NCBI GenBank assembly: GCA_026874595.1
Contig: CM049316.1
Span: 48,054,695 to 48,118,694 of the forward strand
Origin: Sipunculus nudus
Lineage: Eukaryota > Annelida > Sipuncula > Golfingiida > Sipunculidae
Direction of reading: 5' to 3'
DNA: 64,000 bases
The notes beneath the pieces were generated by a model, which was not told the DNA's origin, searched no databases, and saw only the letters and a list, made by a program, of their open reading frames with translations. Below, one piece after another: positions 1-10,850 of the stretch. A program made the position numbers and the translations under genes. Each line of letters opens with the position of its first letter. Within the stretch, counting starts at the first letter, position 1.

Positions 1-1214
1 ACTTTCTGTAACATTACTTAGTCAAACCATCATAAACCCATAGTATGATACAGGGTACTGCATAATCTAAGAATGCATTTACAAAAGGCCTTTTATCGTG
101 TTACACTGCTTGAAGAGCAACTTGTATAATACAACACAAGGCATGAGTAGTCACATCACAGTACCAACAAGTATGCACTTGATCAGAGAATTCTCCGGAG
201 ATTACACAGTATTCTATCATCTAAATCTGGGCTACATAAACTTACACAAACTTTAAGGAATATTAAAGGATACTGCAGGTTTTATACTGTCTACAATTTG
301 CACAAACCATTCTAAAACTAACTTAAAATAATCATCCCATAAAAATGCAAATGGCCATAAAGTGGAACTAAGGGAAGTTTGACATTCTACTTAATTTCAA
401 GAATCATCAGTCTATTCAGTAACAAAAGTGTTTATAAAAACAACAAATCATATCAAGGAAATGTAATCATGTGTGTGTATAATTAGCTATATACCCCCCA
501 CTGAGAAATTAAAAAAAATAGCTATATTATGCATCATGTTAACAAATTGAATTCAAATTGGAATTACATTCAGACAATACATTTTCTTTCACAGACTGCT
601 TTTATTTATTTATAGACATCACCCGACCAGCCCAAAACATGATTAACATCTGAACTTCAGTTAATAAGGGCTATAATGTAAATTATAATTTACTGACTAA
701 ATATCTCAATATTTGTGTGGGAATAAATAGCTCAATAAATATTTGATTCTTTGTCCCAAAAGGTGAATGCACACAGACATTTTCCTTCCTGGACAATCTC
801 TGAGGTAGGAGGTGGTGCTTTAGTGTTTGTATTATTTACACCTAACACAGGTCTATCACAATCATCATCATTCTCTCTTCATCATCAACAAATCCATACA
901 AAACTATGTGTACATGCAAGTGTGGCAAAAAAAACATTTGATTTAAGAAAGATCCACCCAGCTAAATTAATCAAAAGTAAATCAATTAAAATTACACAAT
1001 CTTCTAACTAAAAATTTGGCATTGCGGTCCTACAGTAATGGTAACTACATGTTCCATCCCCTTAATATAAATCCAACCTTTAACTACATGCACTACAATA
1101 CATTTGTAAAGCATTCCATCATTTAACACATATTACAGAGGTGAAATTACTATTTATGGCATGAGCGACACTCAATGACCACAGGAGCTGCTTGAGAAAT
1201 GCTAATCACTACTC
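1..1214. other. AT-rich flank with no gene seen
   Basis: No exon-like coding potential on either strand. A run around 600-615 contains overlapping TTTATT, which could be distal polyadenylation signals for a minus-strand transcript. The longest open frame (751-1011) has no recognisable similarity and poor coding character. Confidence 0.6.
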
Positions 1215-2165
1215 AGTCTACATGACTCAAAGGATCCCTGCTTGTGAACCAGTCTAAAGAACTCCACAGAGATCTCTGTTTTTGCTAAAGAACAAGTTTA
1301 AAAGACTCAAGAGATCTCAGCTTTTGGATCATTTTACAAAACTCAAGAGATCTCTTCCCACGAACCAGTCAAAATAACTCGAGAGATCTCTGTAAACCAG
1401 ATTCAGTATATCAGACTAAAGACCTCAAGAGATCTAAGCGTTTGGACCATTCTAGAGAACTCAAGAGACCTCTGCTTGTAAGCCTGTCTAAAGAACAAAA
1501 GAGATCTCAGCTTGTTAACCAGAATCAGTCTAAAGATCTTAAGAGACCTCTGCTTATTGGCCTGCCTGAAGAACTTATCAGATCTCAGCTTGTAAACCAC
1601 AACAAGTCTAAAGATCTTAAGAGACCTCTGCTTATTGGCCTGCCTGAAGAACTTATCAGATCTCAGCTTGTAAACCACAACAAGTCTAAAGATCTTAAGA
1701 GACCTCTGCTTATTGGCCTGCCTGAAGAACTTATCAGATCTCAGCTTGTAAACCAGAACCACTCTAAAGATCTTAAGAGACCTCTGCTTATTGGCCTGCC
1801 TGAAGAACTTATCAGATCTCAGCTTGTAAACCACAACCAGTCTAAAGATCTTAAGAGACCTCTGCTTGTTAGCCTGCCTAAAGAACTTAAAAGGTCTCAG
1901 CTTGAAAACCAGAATCAGTCTAAAGATCTTACGAGACCCCTGCCTGTATGCCTGCCTAAAGATATTCACAGATCTCAGCTTGAAAACCAGAACCAGTCTA
2001 AAGATCTTAACAGATTTTAGCTTGAAAAGATCTTAACAAAACTCAGCTTGTAAACCAGAATGAGTCTAAAGATCTTAACAAATCTTAGCTTGTAAAGATC
2101 TTAACAAATCTCAGCTTGTAAACCAGAACCAGTCTAAAGATCTTAAGAAATCTCAGCTTGTGGGA
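1215..2165. repeat. 78-bp minisatellite built from two related half-units
   Basis: The core array (about 1490-2010) repeats a 78-bp unit beginning TCTAAAGATCTTAAGAGACC, itself made of two similar halves of about 39 bp. Degenerate copies extend to both sides. Because 78 is a multiple of three, the array is open in one frame on each strand (plus 1442-2020, minus 1403-1969), giving 26-residue peptide repeats. Neither frame looks like a real gene: no recognised domain, and conservation follows the DNA unit. The palindrome AGATCT recurs in almost every half-unit. Confidence 0.85.
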
Positions 2166-3260
2166 AAGTTTCACCACCTCTTTCTATGACAAAACAAAAT
2201 GGTGTGAGAAGTAGATAATTAATGGGTAGGTAGATATCTGTAAAATAATTGATCTGGCAGAATTATCAGATCTGAATTACTAGAGCTTTACGGGACATGC
2301 ACCATCATACAGAGATTGACATTTTCATCATTATATCTTTACACACATGTTTCTGTACAATATAATACATAAATTTTAATCAGCATATTTCATTTTCCAT
2401 TGACCAATGTGACTGCTAATGCCAAAGGGTGAGAATAAGACTTAGGATACAGTAATAAAATGAGACACACTAGCTGTATAGCCAATTAATTTATGTAATA
2501 ACCTCCCGGTGAAGATTTTGCCACAAATAAGAAATGCTGCAAAAGCATCCCCCACCCCCACCCCCCCCCCTACCCCAAATAATATGATGGTAAATGTCCC
2601 AATGCTAGAGAGTAAATCTTCTGTTTATACTGCATTTCTCTTATGTGTTTGAAGAACATTTTGAAGAGAGGATTTTATCTATCTGAATGTTGTACCCTAG
2701 ACAATCATCTACTTAAATCTGAGTCTGAGTTATCTTCTACAAATAAGACATTTATCTGAGTAATGGCTGGCTGCTATTACTTTAACTTGAATCTAGTTAC
2801 CTGAACAGGTTAACACTTACATTAGACATAAGGTATTTGTCAAAAGGCAGGTTCTATAATCTGTTACATGTATATGACAATAACTTCTGACAAAAGGCCT
2901 AAAAGTCCTATATGTTTGCATAGAGTTTATTAGGTTAGCAACAGATGTTATGCATCCTCCACAAGCTGCAGTTATCACTGCCTTACACAAACAAACATTT
3001 AGTCAAACTTCCAAAACTACCTATCAACAGCTAACTATTGGCAGCTAACCTATGTCAATTCTGTGGTAGACCATAAAACAGCATCAACAGCATAATAAAG
3101 TGAGGCTGCAAGCATGAGAGAATTCCAATTCACCGAGCAATATAAGTTGATGACTTACTCCATGTAGTGCTGTTGACTAAAATATACACAAAAAATCATA
3201 CAAATTAAATGTCTTGCAATAATACTTAAGTTGTATAAAAACTCATAGATACAGTAATGT
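2166..3260. other. 3' flank and probable 3' UTR of CYHR1
   Basis: AT-rich sequence with a C-rich patch near 2550-2575. The part nearest 3260 is probably the CYHR1 3' UTR (minus strand). No further exon is seen. Confidence 0.5.
2926..2931 (-). promoter_or_regulatory. Candidate CYHR1 polyadenylation signal
   Basis: AATAAA on the minus strand (TTTATT on plus), the first such hexamer downstream of the CYHR1 stop, about 330 nt away. This would make a 3' UTR of roughly 350 nt; it is a motif match only. Confidence 0.4.
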
Positions 3261-3649
3261 TTACTTTTGATCTTGGAACATAATGAGTCTCATATTGATG
3301 GTTCTGGCCGCTAGCTGCTTATTACATTCTATAGAGTCCATGGGCAGGTCCATGAAAGGGCTCTCTGCTTGGTCACTTGTGTACTCAAACTTGTAAATCA
3401 TGGGTTTCACCTTCATGTCACCGTTTGGTCCACACAGGGCAATGAACTGGACCTGAACTGGATTTTGAATTTTGGTTTTGAGGACCAACTGATAGGTGAG
3501 GTATCGCTGACAGGTCAGCACCGGGTTCTTGTGTTTGTCGTTAACTCTGGCCTTCACCACCCACTGGTAGTTGAATGCACTAAAGCGACTTGACTCATAG
3601 AACAACTTTGTGATGAAATCGTCTGTCCGATACGGCTTCAGCTGAAGAT
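3261..3649 (-). CDS. CYHR1: CYHR1 exon 4 (residues 220-348, stop)
   Basis: The acceptor is a T-run followed by GTCAG at 3650-3654. The exon completes Asp220 and encodes the C-terminal domain ([42 protein letters not shown]) to the stop at 3261-3263. The longer reading frame upstream of the acceptor is intronic. Confidence 0.93.
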
Positions 3650-6600
3650 CTGACAAAAAAATCACAGGTAATAATTTTGTTTCTGAATCATTGAATCCTT
3701 CCTACACTCACCACAGGCACCACATGTTATTGTATAGTCAAGAAGTGTTTGTTCAAATGTTTGCTTTGAATATAACAGACATTTTTCAACAAGTGTTGAA
3801 AAAAAATAAAATATTGCTTAAATTTCATATTTCACATAATCAAATTTTTTAAGTAAAAAATATATTAATCTTATACAAAAATGTATACAAGACAAACCTT
3901 TGAACTTGCTTGGACTCCTACAAGAGAATTATGATAGAGCTGGAGAACTTTAGTTCAGGTTACCAGTATAAATTTAATGTGCTCTGGCAGAAGTATGGGC
4001 AGTCTCTGATACAAATTACTGCAAACAGATCTACTAATTTTCAAGTTGGTTAAAGTGCATGCAGTAGCTCACCTGTTGATGATATTTTTTCAAAAGACAG
4101 AAGATCAAAGATCTTTGAGTAGAGTGCAATCTGGCTGGCATGGCTTAAATCGATCTGCTGTAGGGCCTCCATGATGTCTCGCCCAGGCTTATCCGGGTGA
4201 CAGCACAATTCCTCGTGCTGGCTGAGCTCGTGGAATGGCCCACGCCAAGGGCAGCCAATCCTGCTGAACTTACATGTCACAATTCTGGAATGATACGTTA
4301 GCTGGTGTTATTCAAAGCTTCATACTAACCACTGGACATGCACGCCTACATTGACATACATATAAGCATACATACATGGGGCAGTGTGTCACATATTGGG
4401 ACAGTATACATACCAAGAAGAAAACGTTACTCACCAACCAATGCCTACTTCCATGGTGTATCACGTCTTTGCAGCCCCTCCCCTAACCCAAAGTCCCACC
4501 CTCCCAACTGAAAAACACAAAAGTTAAATTGGGTTAGACTGTTGCAGATTTGCAAAGTCAATCGTACCACAAATCAGTTCTTGCTGATTTGTGCTACGAT
4601 GCAGATGTCAAATTATTTCTAAGTTTTTCAGCGCTCCTTATTCCATTACTGAAAAAAAGTTACAAGGAATTTAAAATGTTATTTGTATTTATTCCTGTCT
4701 TGTTAACAGTTAACAAAAAAGAGACTTTATCTACAAAATACAAAAGAAGTTGGACAAAATGGATTTAGTAATATTCTGAAGTCATTAAGATTTGTTGCTT
4801 TATGTCAATTTGTTCTGAAATAAAAGAAAAAAATTATGAAGAACCAAACCTTGGCTCATTTGCTCACAATCAGAGCAGCGTGACACTGAAACTGGTCTTG
4901 TTGGCTGTATAGCACTGCACTGTCATCTTGTCAATTTATTCAGCAATATTTGGGGGATGACACAAGTAAAATAGTGTCAAATAATATATTTTATGGTTAA
5001 AAACCAATCTCTGTGGAAGAATGGAACCATTGTTTTTGACACATTCATGATTGTACTCATGGTTTGGACAAAACAAGAACTGGATATGTATTTAGCATAC
5101 CAAGTACAGTTACCATGCATGTTAATCACCCGCTGCTGAGGTACAAACAGCTCATGCCTTATTCTGCAGTTCTTGTGATGAAGGTATGTCACACAGTTTG
5201 CTGCTACCCTAACACTAACACAACCTACCGTCCTCCTGACAACCATCTTCTCACTGCACCTGGACAGTCTGTAGGTAAGTGGTACACAGCTCCATCCACA
5301 AGAACTCCAGGAACAAGCATTTTGTTCGAGTTCAGTTAAGAATTACAACTGATATCACAGCTGGTTAATCATATTGACAGCAATGTGTAACGTACAGCTA
5401 AAAGGAAACTGCTGGTAACCCCATGCAATAATCTAAATACTGGCATGATAAATTCAAAAATCCTTAATTCAATTAAACTGTTTTGTAAAGGTTTCATCTA
5501 CTTGGTGAATGAATGATTCCAAATTATTTTAGCAAATAAGGACAAACTCTTTTTGAAGGAATTTGAAAATTTTGAAGACAATCCAAATTTTTTTTTCAAT
5601 AAAAATGTCTGTTGTGTGATTAAAAGCCAACAAGCCACCCTTGTTCAGCCTGGTTTGACTCATTATTTGTTTGACCAGCTCTGCTGCAGTGCTAAAGCCT
5701 TGTCTAAACAGTACTACTTTTATAAACCATCTGGAGATGTGAGAGAATTTAGCATAATGGTAGGAAAGTTTTGCTTTCACTAGCCAATATTTTTTTACAT
5801 AGGCTGACAGATGATTTTTCTTCAGAGTACCCTGCAACAGAGCTGGAAAAATACAATACCTGCAATCCGTGGAGTACAATTGTGATGTTGCTACCTGAGC
5901 CGGCGTGGCACTAGGCTTTTGATTTAAACACATTCAAACACAGAATGGGGACAATTGTGGCATCAGGAGGAGGTTAATCCAGTGGTGGGCCAACGAACGT
6001 GAGCAGTGGAACACGGCTGTCACTCTGAAACACACAAGCAAATGCCTCTGGGCATACACAGGTTGTGTGATTATCAAGTCACAGCATGGTGGGTACATGC
6101 CCTGGTTATACATGGTCAAGGTCACACACCTTTCCTGACATAGTTCACGTTGATGCTGATCAAGGTCACAACGAGGCAACATCTCTGAGCAGAACGAACA
6201 CAGGGTCGGCAGCTCGGATACAGCCTTCTCCACAGCCAGATTCCGGATGCACACAGATTTGCTGATCTCGCAGCGGCAGTTGGGGCAGGTGGCGCTTTCA
6301 TCCTTCAGCCGGGCATCAGCCAACAAGTGGGAGAGACAGCCTGAACACATCAGATGGCCATTGGAACACTGCACAAGATGAAAAATATCACCTGATTATG
6401 ATTTTAATAATGAAAATAAAAGTAGCAATCAACAGCACAAATAAAATATATAAACAATGACACAAAGCTCATTTTTACAGCATATTGCATCTGCAGGCAA
6501 AATTAAATGCCTGATGCTATAGGTTTCAAAATAATCAGTTGTCTATCTGATAGATAGATGGATGCTTTATGTTTAAATCAAGATCATAAAGGCCCTGCCT

Positions 6601-9600
6601 CTGGTGTGTTTGTGTTCACATGCGTGTCACAGAGTAACAAATGAAACATAATTCAATGTGCTGATGGAGTTGTAAGAAACTTCTGAGCTGGCTCATACTA
6701 ACAACCTACTCCTTGAACCAGATGAATCTCAAACATTTGCATATTAGGCAAAAAAAAAATAAAAAGGTATGGTTCTCAGAACCTTTTTTTTTTAGAAATC
6801 ACTGCAGGCAGGCGGTATTTTATTTTTAACCTTTTTTGTATGTTTCGATAAAAATGTCACATGATCAGGGAAAAGCATGAAAATAAAAGGTTATTTTTGC
6901 TAAATAGGTTTAGGCACTAAATAAAAAGAAAATTGTATTAAAATTGTATTTATTTGATCTTCTTGAAAGATGAAAATCAAAATAAATATGTTTGATGTGG
7001 GGGGTTAAAATTTACCCTTGAGGTGCCTGAGAACCATCCCTTTTATTTTTTTTTTTTTTTGGCCTCATTATTAGAATGTCACAAGGCCTCTGAAACAACA
7101 GGCAGTTCAATCTCATTAGTGCTTCATGCTTTTTCATGCTATTGATGGGTCTTGATAAACAGAAAGCAGGTATAGGAACCCCAACACATCTTGATTGGTC
7201 TTGAGAGACAGTACTGTACTTAAGCAGGTATAGGAACCCCAACATCTATTGATGGGTCTTGAAAGACAGTAAGCAGGTACAGGAACCCCAACATCTATTG
7301 ATGGGTCTTGATAATCAGAAAGCAGGTATAGGAACCCCAACATCTCTTGATGGGTCTTGAAAGACAGTAAGCAGGAATAGGAACCCTGACATGTATTGAT
7401 GGGTCTTGAAAGACAGAAAGCAGGTATAGGAACCAGACATGTATTGATAGGTCTTGATAAACAGAAAGCAGGTACAGGAACCCAAACATCTCTTGATGGG
7501 TCTTGAAAGACAGTAAGCAGGAATAGGAACCCTGACATGTATTGATGGGTCTTGAAAGACAGTAAGCAGGAATAGGAACCCTGACATGTATTGATGGGTC
7601 TTGATAAACAGAAAGCAGGTATAGAAACCCCAACACATCTTGATGGGTCTTGATCAACAGAAAGCAGGTGTAGGAACCCCAACACCTCTTGATGGGTCTT
7701 GAAAGACATTAAGCAGGTATAGGAACCCTGACATGTATTGATGGGTCTTGAAAGACAGTAAGCAGGAATAGGAACCCCTACACGAATTGATGGGTCTTGA
7801 TAAACAGAAAGCAGGTATAGAAACCCCAACACATCTTGATGGGTCTTGATCAACAGAAAGCAGGTATAGGAACCCCAACACCTCTTGATGGGTCTTGAAA
7901 GACATTAAGCAGGTATAGGAACCCTGACATGTATTGATGGGTCTTGAAAGACAGTAAGCAGGTATAGGAACCCTGACATGTATTGATGGGTCTTGAAAGA
8001 CAGTAAGCAGGTATAGGAACCCTGACATGTATTGATGGGTCTTGAAAGACAGTAAGCAGGAATAGGAACCCCTACACGTATTGATGGGTCTTGATAAACA
8101 GAAAGCATGTATAGAAACCCCAACACATCTTGATGGGTCTTGATCAACAGAAAGCAGGTATAGGAACCCCAACACCTCTTGATGGGTCTTGAAAGACATT
8201 AAGCAGGTAAAGGAACCCTGACATGTATGGATGGGTCTTGAAAGACAGTAAGCAGGTATAGAAACCCTGACATGTATTGATGGGTCTTGAAAGACAGTAA
8301 GCAGGAATAGGAACCCTGACATGTATTGATGGGTCTTGAAAGACAGTAAGCAGGTATAGGAACCCCTACACGTATTGATGGGTCTTCAAAAACAGTAAGC
8401 AGGTATAGGAACCCCAACACCGGTTGACAGGTCTTGAAAGACATTAAGCAGCAGGGTTTGGGCTGGGTACATGTACCTGTAACTAGGTTCACTATTTAGA
8501 GTACCTGTACCTGGCTGTCATGAGTAGGAAGTGCCTGCTACCTGTGCCCTGGGACTAAAGTACCTGTACCTGGTATAAGGTACTCCAGGTACAGGTATGA
8601 TACTGGAAATGGACATAAGGTTTGGTCAAGCTAGGAGTTTATAACACATGAAGTCCTAACTCAGTGAAGTTTTGCCAGCAATCGCATGTCAGTCGTGCAC
8701 TTATTGCAATGAAGACATGATGTCCATTAATCTTATTGTGAGCCTATTGTTCTGCAGTCACAGCCTTGGCACGGCCTTTGATATAGCAAGGCTGTTGAAT
8801 CTTACTGATGTGGTCTGCTGAAGCTGGTCAGACAGAGACCGATCTATCCAGTTACTGAGCAGTGATTAGCTTGAATAACACTGACCAGAAGTATGAATGC
8901 GCAGATTGTATTGTCAAGAATTATGTGCAACAGGTATATTTAGAGAGGTCTCATGCTGAAGAAACACTGGAGGGAATTTGGGACAGATGCGATCACTCTG
9001 CATCAGTATCTGCCATGATACATGACTGACCACTGGGAAGTGTAAACCTGATTTTCCTTGAACAACTTTGGATTTCTATTACTTCACAGATGAGAAATCC
9101 AGCTCAGCTAGGCTAGCTGTCCAGTAGTGAAGTGAGTTATGTAATATATTTAGTTGGTTGAAATCTTTAATAAAAGCTATTTTTTACTGACTTCTTTCAA
9201 ATTTCAGATTATAAAAGATCTCATCATTATACATGTGTTAAAGCTGTGAAAATTACACTTAAGTTTGGCAAAGTTGAGGGTACTGATTTTACATTTATGC
9301 TAATAACTTGAAAACTTTTAAAAATTCTGCTCTGTTTTCTAATATACAATTAAATCTAAATAAAATATATATACATCCTTTAAAAAGACTCTCTATAGCT
9401 TCAGCCATTACAAGTAGGTAAATATATATATCCTGCTAGTTTGACAAGGTACATTATGTTTGGGTCCATAACTTCTAAAACTTAAGCAATATTGACCTCA
9501 TTTCTGGTAAGTGCATAGGAAATATATGGGGGACCATAAATGCCATATTTGAATGAAACAACACCAATGGTTTTCATAGTTGGCAGTTCTGAAGTGAACC

Positions 9601-10736
9601 AATAGGTTATTTTTGTGAAAAATGGAGGCTTTTGCTTAATTTCTCGAAGAAAGAAGTGGCAGTGACCCTACTTTGGGTTTGGTAGGAGAACTTAGGGACA
9701 TCTAGCCCCAAGTCGTATTTTGGATTTGTAGGTTTAATGGTTTCAAAACTTGCCTTGTTAACAGACATCCAGCCACCATGACTATAACTCAGATGACTTA
9801 TGGTCAGCTAAGCTAAAAATTATACAATTTATCATTTTAAGTTAATGTGATCACTCCATCTTAATAGGGTGTTAATTATCCAAATAATTCATGGAAGTAA
9901 GAACTAGTTTTGTTAACTGAGAAAGACAATATGAACATTTAATTGTAAGTTAACACCAACAGATTGCATATAATTATGGAGTACAGTGTTTCATCGTTAC
10001 TGGTTGTGCTTACAAGTTACAATGGTTGGCTACTTGATTTCAGTGCTGGCATTCAGCCAAATATATGTGCTTGCACTCCATCACGTGAATACTGTCAAGG
10101 TCATGACCCACAATCCCAGCTGCTGCTATTAATATTATGCAACAAGCTCTCTTAATACGGGAGCCATATTGCCCTAGCTTCATTCCCTATACCTCTGTAT
10201 TATTTTCTTATAACAAGACACCGCGTCAGAAATTAATGTAAACACATCCGGATTTCCTTCTGAAATAAATTTTACAGGACGGGGCAGGTCATATATATGT
10301 TAATACCAGTATGCCACGTCCTGTCATGTATGAGTGCAAAGCTATGTACCGCCGTCCATAATCGAATAAAGTGCTAAAACGTATATAATTTTTTTTCTTT
10401 AATTTCAAATCATAAGATAGATACAACGGAATTTCCGGTTTAATAAAAACTGCTACACTTAACAAGCGATTTGACTGGTAGCAAACGACATCATCAACAC
10501 TGATGAAAGAGGCGGGTCCCCTGACCAACCTGGAATATTGCAACCGTGGGCAAGTCCAAACATACGGCGCAGCACAGAACGCTGGTGAGTCGATCTTCTA
10601 ATTTTGGTTTCTTTTTACTGTCAATGTCTTCCACTTTCGCTTTTTTCTTCTGGGGCTCACAATCGTCGTCGCTTCCTGCACAAACAGCAGGATTTTCGAC
10701 AGAAACCTCCGCAGACGGTACCGCTACCTCTGCCAT
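3261..10736 (-). CDS. CYHR1: CYHR1/ZTRAF1-like RING and TRAF-type zinc-finger protein, four exons
   Basis: Spliced CDS of 1047 nt (348 aa plus stop): exon 1 10736-10530, exon 2 6368-6130, exon 3 4284-4073, exon 4 3649-3261. All three introns (4161, 1845 and 423 bp) are GT-AG and joining the exons keeps one frame. The product matches what I know of cysteine and histidine-rich protein 1 (ZTRAF1) along most of its length: a Lys/Asp-rich N-terminal tail (about 1-50), a C3HC4 RING (Cys56, Cys59, Cys70, His74, Cys77, Cys80, Cys97, Cys100), a TRAF-type zinc finger region (about 125-190, with the motif RIGCPW), and a conserved C-terminal domain starting near PYRTDDF and ending in FQDQK. The family is implicated in ubiquitin-type or scaffold functions, but its biochemistry is poorly defined. 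The start is the first ATG after the promoter-like region and has A at -3 and G at +4. Identity is recognised from memory of the family, not from a search. Confidence 0.93.
4073..4284 (-). CDS. CYHR1: CYHR1 exon 3 (residues 149-219 and part of 220)
   Basis: The acceptor is TTCCAG at 4285-4287; the exon completes Arg149 and continues through [18 protein letters not shown], which holds the second Cys/His cluster, and LLSFEKI near the end. The donor is ACAG|GTGAGC at 4072, phase 1. Confidence 0.93.
4561..4600. repeat. 17-bp inverted repeat (hairpin) in CYHR1 intron 2
   Basis: ATCGTACCACAAATCAG (4561-4577), a 6-nt spacer, then CTGATTTGTGCTACGAT (4584-4600): 16 of 17 positions pair. The flanks do not extend the stem. 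It could be a tiny MITE relic or a structured intronic RNA; nothing else identifies it. Confidence 0.75.
6130..6368 (-). CDS. CYHR1: CYHR1 exon 2 (residues 70-148 and part of 149)
   Basis: The acceptor is TTGTGCAG followed by TGT (Cys70). Contains the rest of the RING ([11 protein letters not shown], then CPNCRCE) and the start of the TRAF-type finger ([15 protein letters not shown]). The donor is GAAAG|GTGTGT at 6129, phase 2. Intron 2 follows. Confidence 0.93.
6746..7065. mobile_element. Tc1/mariner-like MITE, copy 1, in CYHR1 intron 1
   Basis: Left end AGGCAAAAAAAAATAAAAAGG then TATGGTTCTCAG; right end is the inverted counterpart (GTGCCTGAGAACCATCCC, an A/T run, GGCCT). The interior is AT-rich and non-coding. 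It matches the element at 16173-16452 at both ends and in interior segments such as GATCTTCTTGAAAGAT-like and TGATCAGGGAAAAGCATGAAAAT stretches (inverted). Lying between exons 1 and 2 it adds about 320 bp to the intron. Confidence 0.85.
7142..8450. repeat. 49-bp intronic minisatellite, about 27 copies
   Basis: The unit begins TTGATGGGTCTTGAAAGACA and continues through AGCAGGTATAGGAACCC; successive starts at 7142, 7191, 7249 and 7298 show a 49-bp period with one 9-bp insertion. Unit variants differ mainly in the last ten bases (CTGACATGTA, CCAACACATC, CCTACACGTA). It lies wholly inside CYHR1 intron 1. The minus strand is open in all three frames, which yields several overlapping artefact reading frames of 80-239 codons. 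Confidence 0.92.
8561..8597. repeat. Perfect 13-bp inverted repeat
   Basis: TACCTGTACCTGG (8561-8573), 11-nt spacer, CCAGGTACAGGTA (8585-8597). The neighbourhood (8465-8600) repeats the TACCTG/CAGGTA motif several more times, so the hairpin may simply be part of a short degenerate repeat next to the 49-bp array. Confidence 0.8.
9175..9820. mobile_element. Dispersed DNA element family F, copy 1
   Basis: About 650 bp, colinear with 22404-23101: shared landmarks are AAATTTCAGATT near the left end, TTTATGCTAATAACTT, TTTGGTAGGAGA, GGGACATCTA, GGTTTCAAAA and a right end of ACTCAGATGACTTATGGTCAG then AGCTAAAAAT. Non-coding. The ends resemble a short inverted repeat (TTTTTAGCT-like), which would fit a non-autonomous DNA transposon, though the class is not certain. 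Confidence 0.75.
10530..10736 (-). CDS. CYHR1: CYHR1 exon 1 (residues 1-69)
   Basis: Starts at ATG (10734-10736 on the complement) in the context CAAG-ATG-GC. Encodes an acidic/basic low-complexity tail with a KKKAK motif that could act as a nuclear localisation signal (inference), then the first RING cysteine pair in CCAVC. The donor is CAG|GTTGGT at 10529. The intron falls in phase 0 immediately before the third RING ligand, so the RING finger is assembled across the 4.2-kb intron. Confidence 0.92.
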
Positions 10737-10740
10737 CTTG

Positions 10741-10850
10741 CAATGTTATTATTTCGTGTTGGTATCACGTGAGGTATAACTGACCTCATAAAGGACCAAT
10801 CATGCGCGTGGACGTTAGGAACCAATCGAAACTCTCCAATCATCAGCGAC
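10741..10850 (-). promoter_or_regulatory. Probable CYHR1 promoter: three CCAAT boxes and a TCACGTGA E-box
   Basis: Just upstream of the CYHR1 ATG are TCACGTGA (10765-10772) and CCAAT at 10796-10800, 10822-10826 and 10836-10840. Closely spaced CCAAT boxes are typical NF-Y sites in TATA-less housekeeping promoters, and CACGTG is the core for bHLH-zip factors. No TATA box is evident. The transcription start cannot be placed from the sequence. Confidence 0.5.

Noticed and set aside
751-1011. 86-codon plus-strand open frame near the left edge
   Set aside because: Low-complexity composition and no ATG at the reported start; no homology recognised.
5529-5933. 134-codon minus-strand open frame in CYHR1 intron 2
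   Set aside because: It lies between two well-supported exons, would disrupt the CYHR1 frame and has no counterpart in the family.
7134-8492. Overlapping minus-strand open frames of 80-239 codons in CYHR1 intron 1
   Set aside because: They arise from the stop-free 49-bp minisatellite; no splice-site or homology support.
8561-8597. Rho-independent terminator
   Set aside because: The inverted repeat has no following T-run, and such terminators do not apply in a eukaryotic intron.
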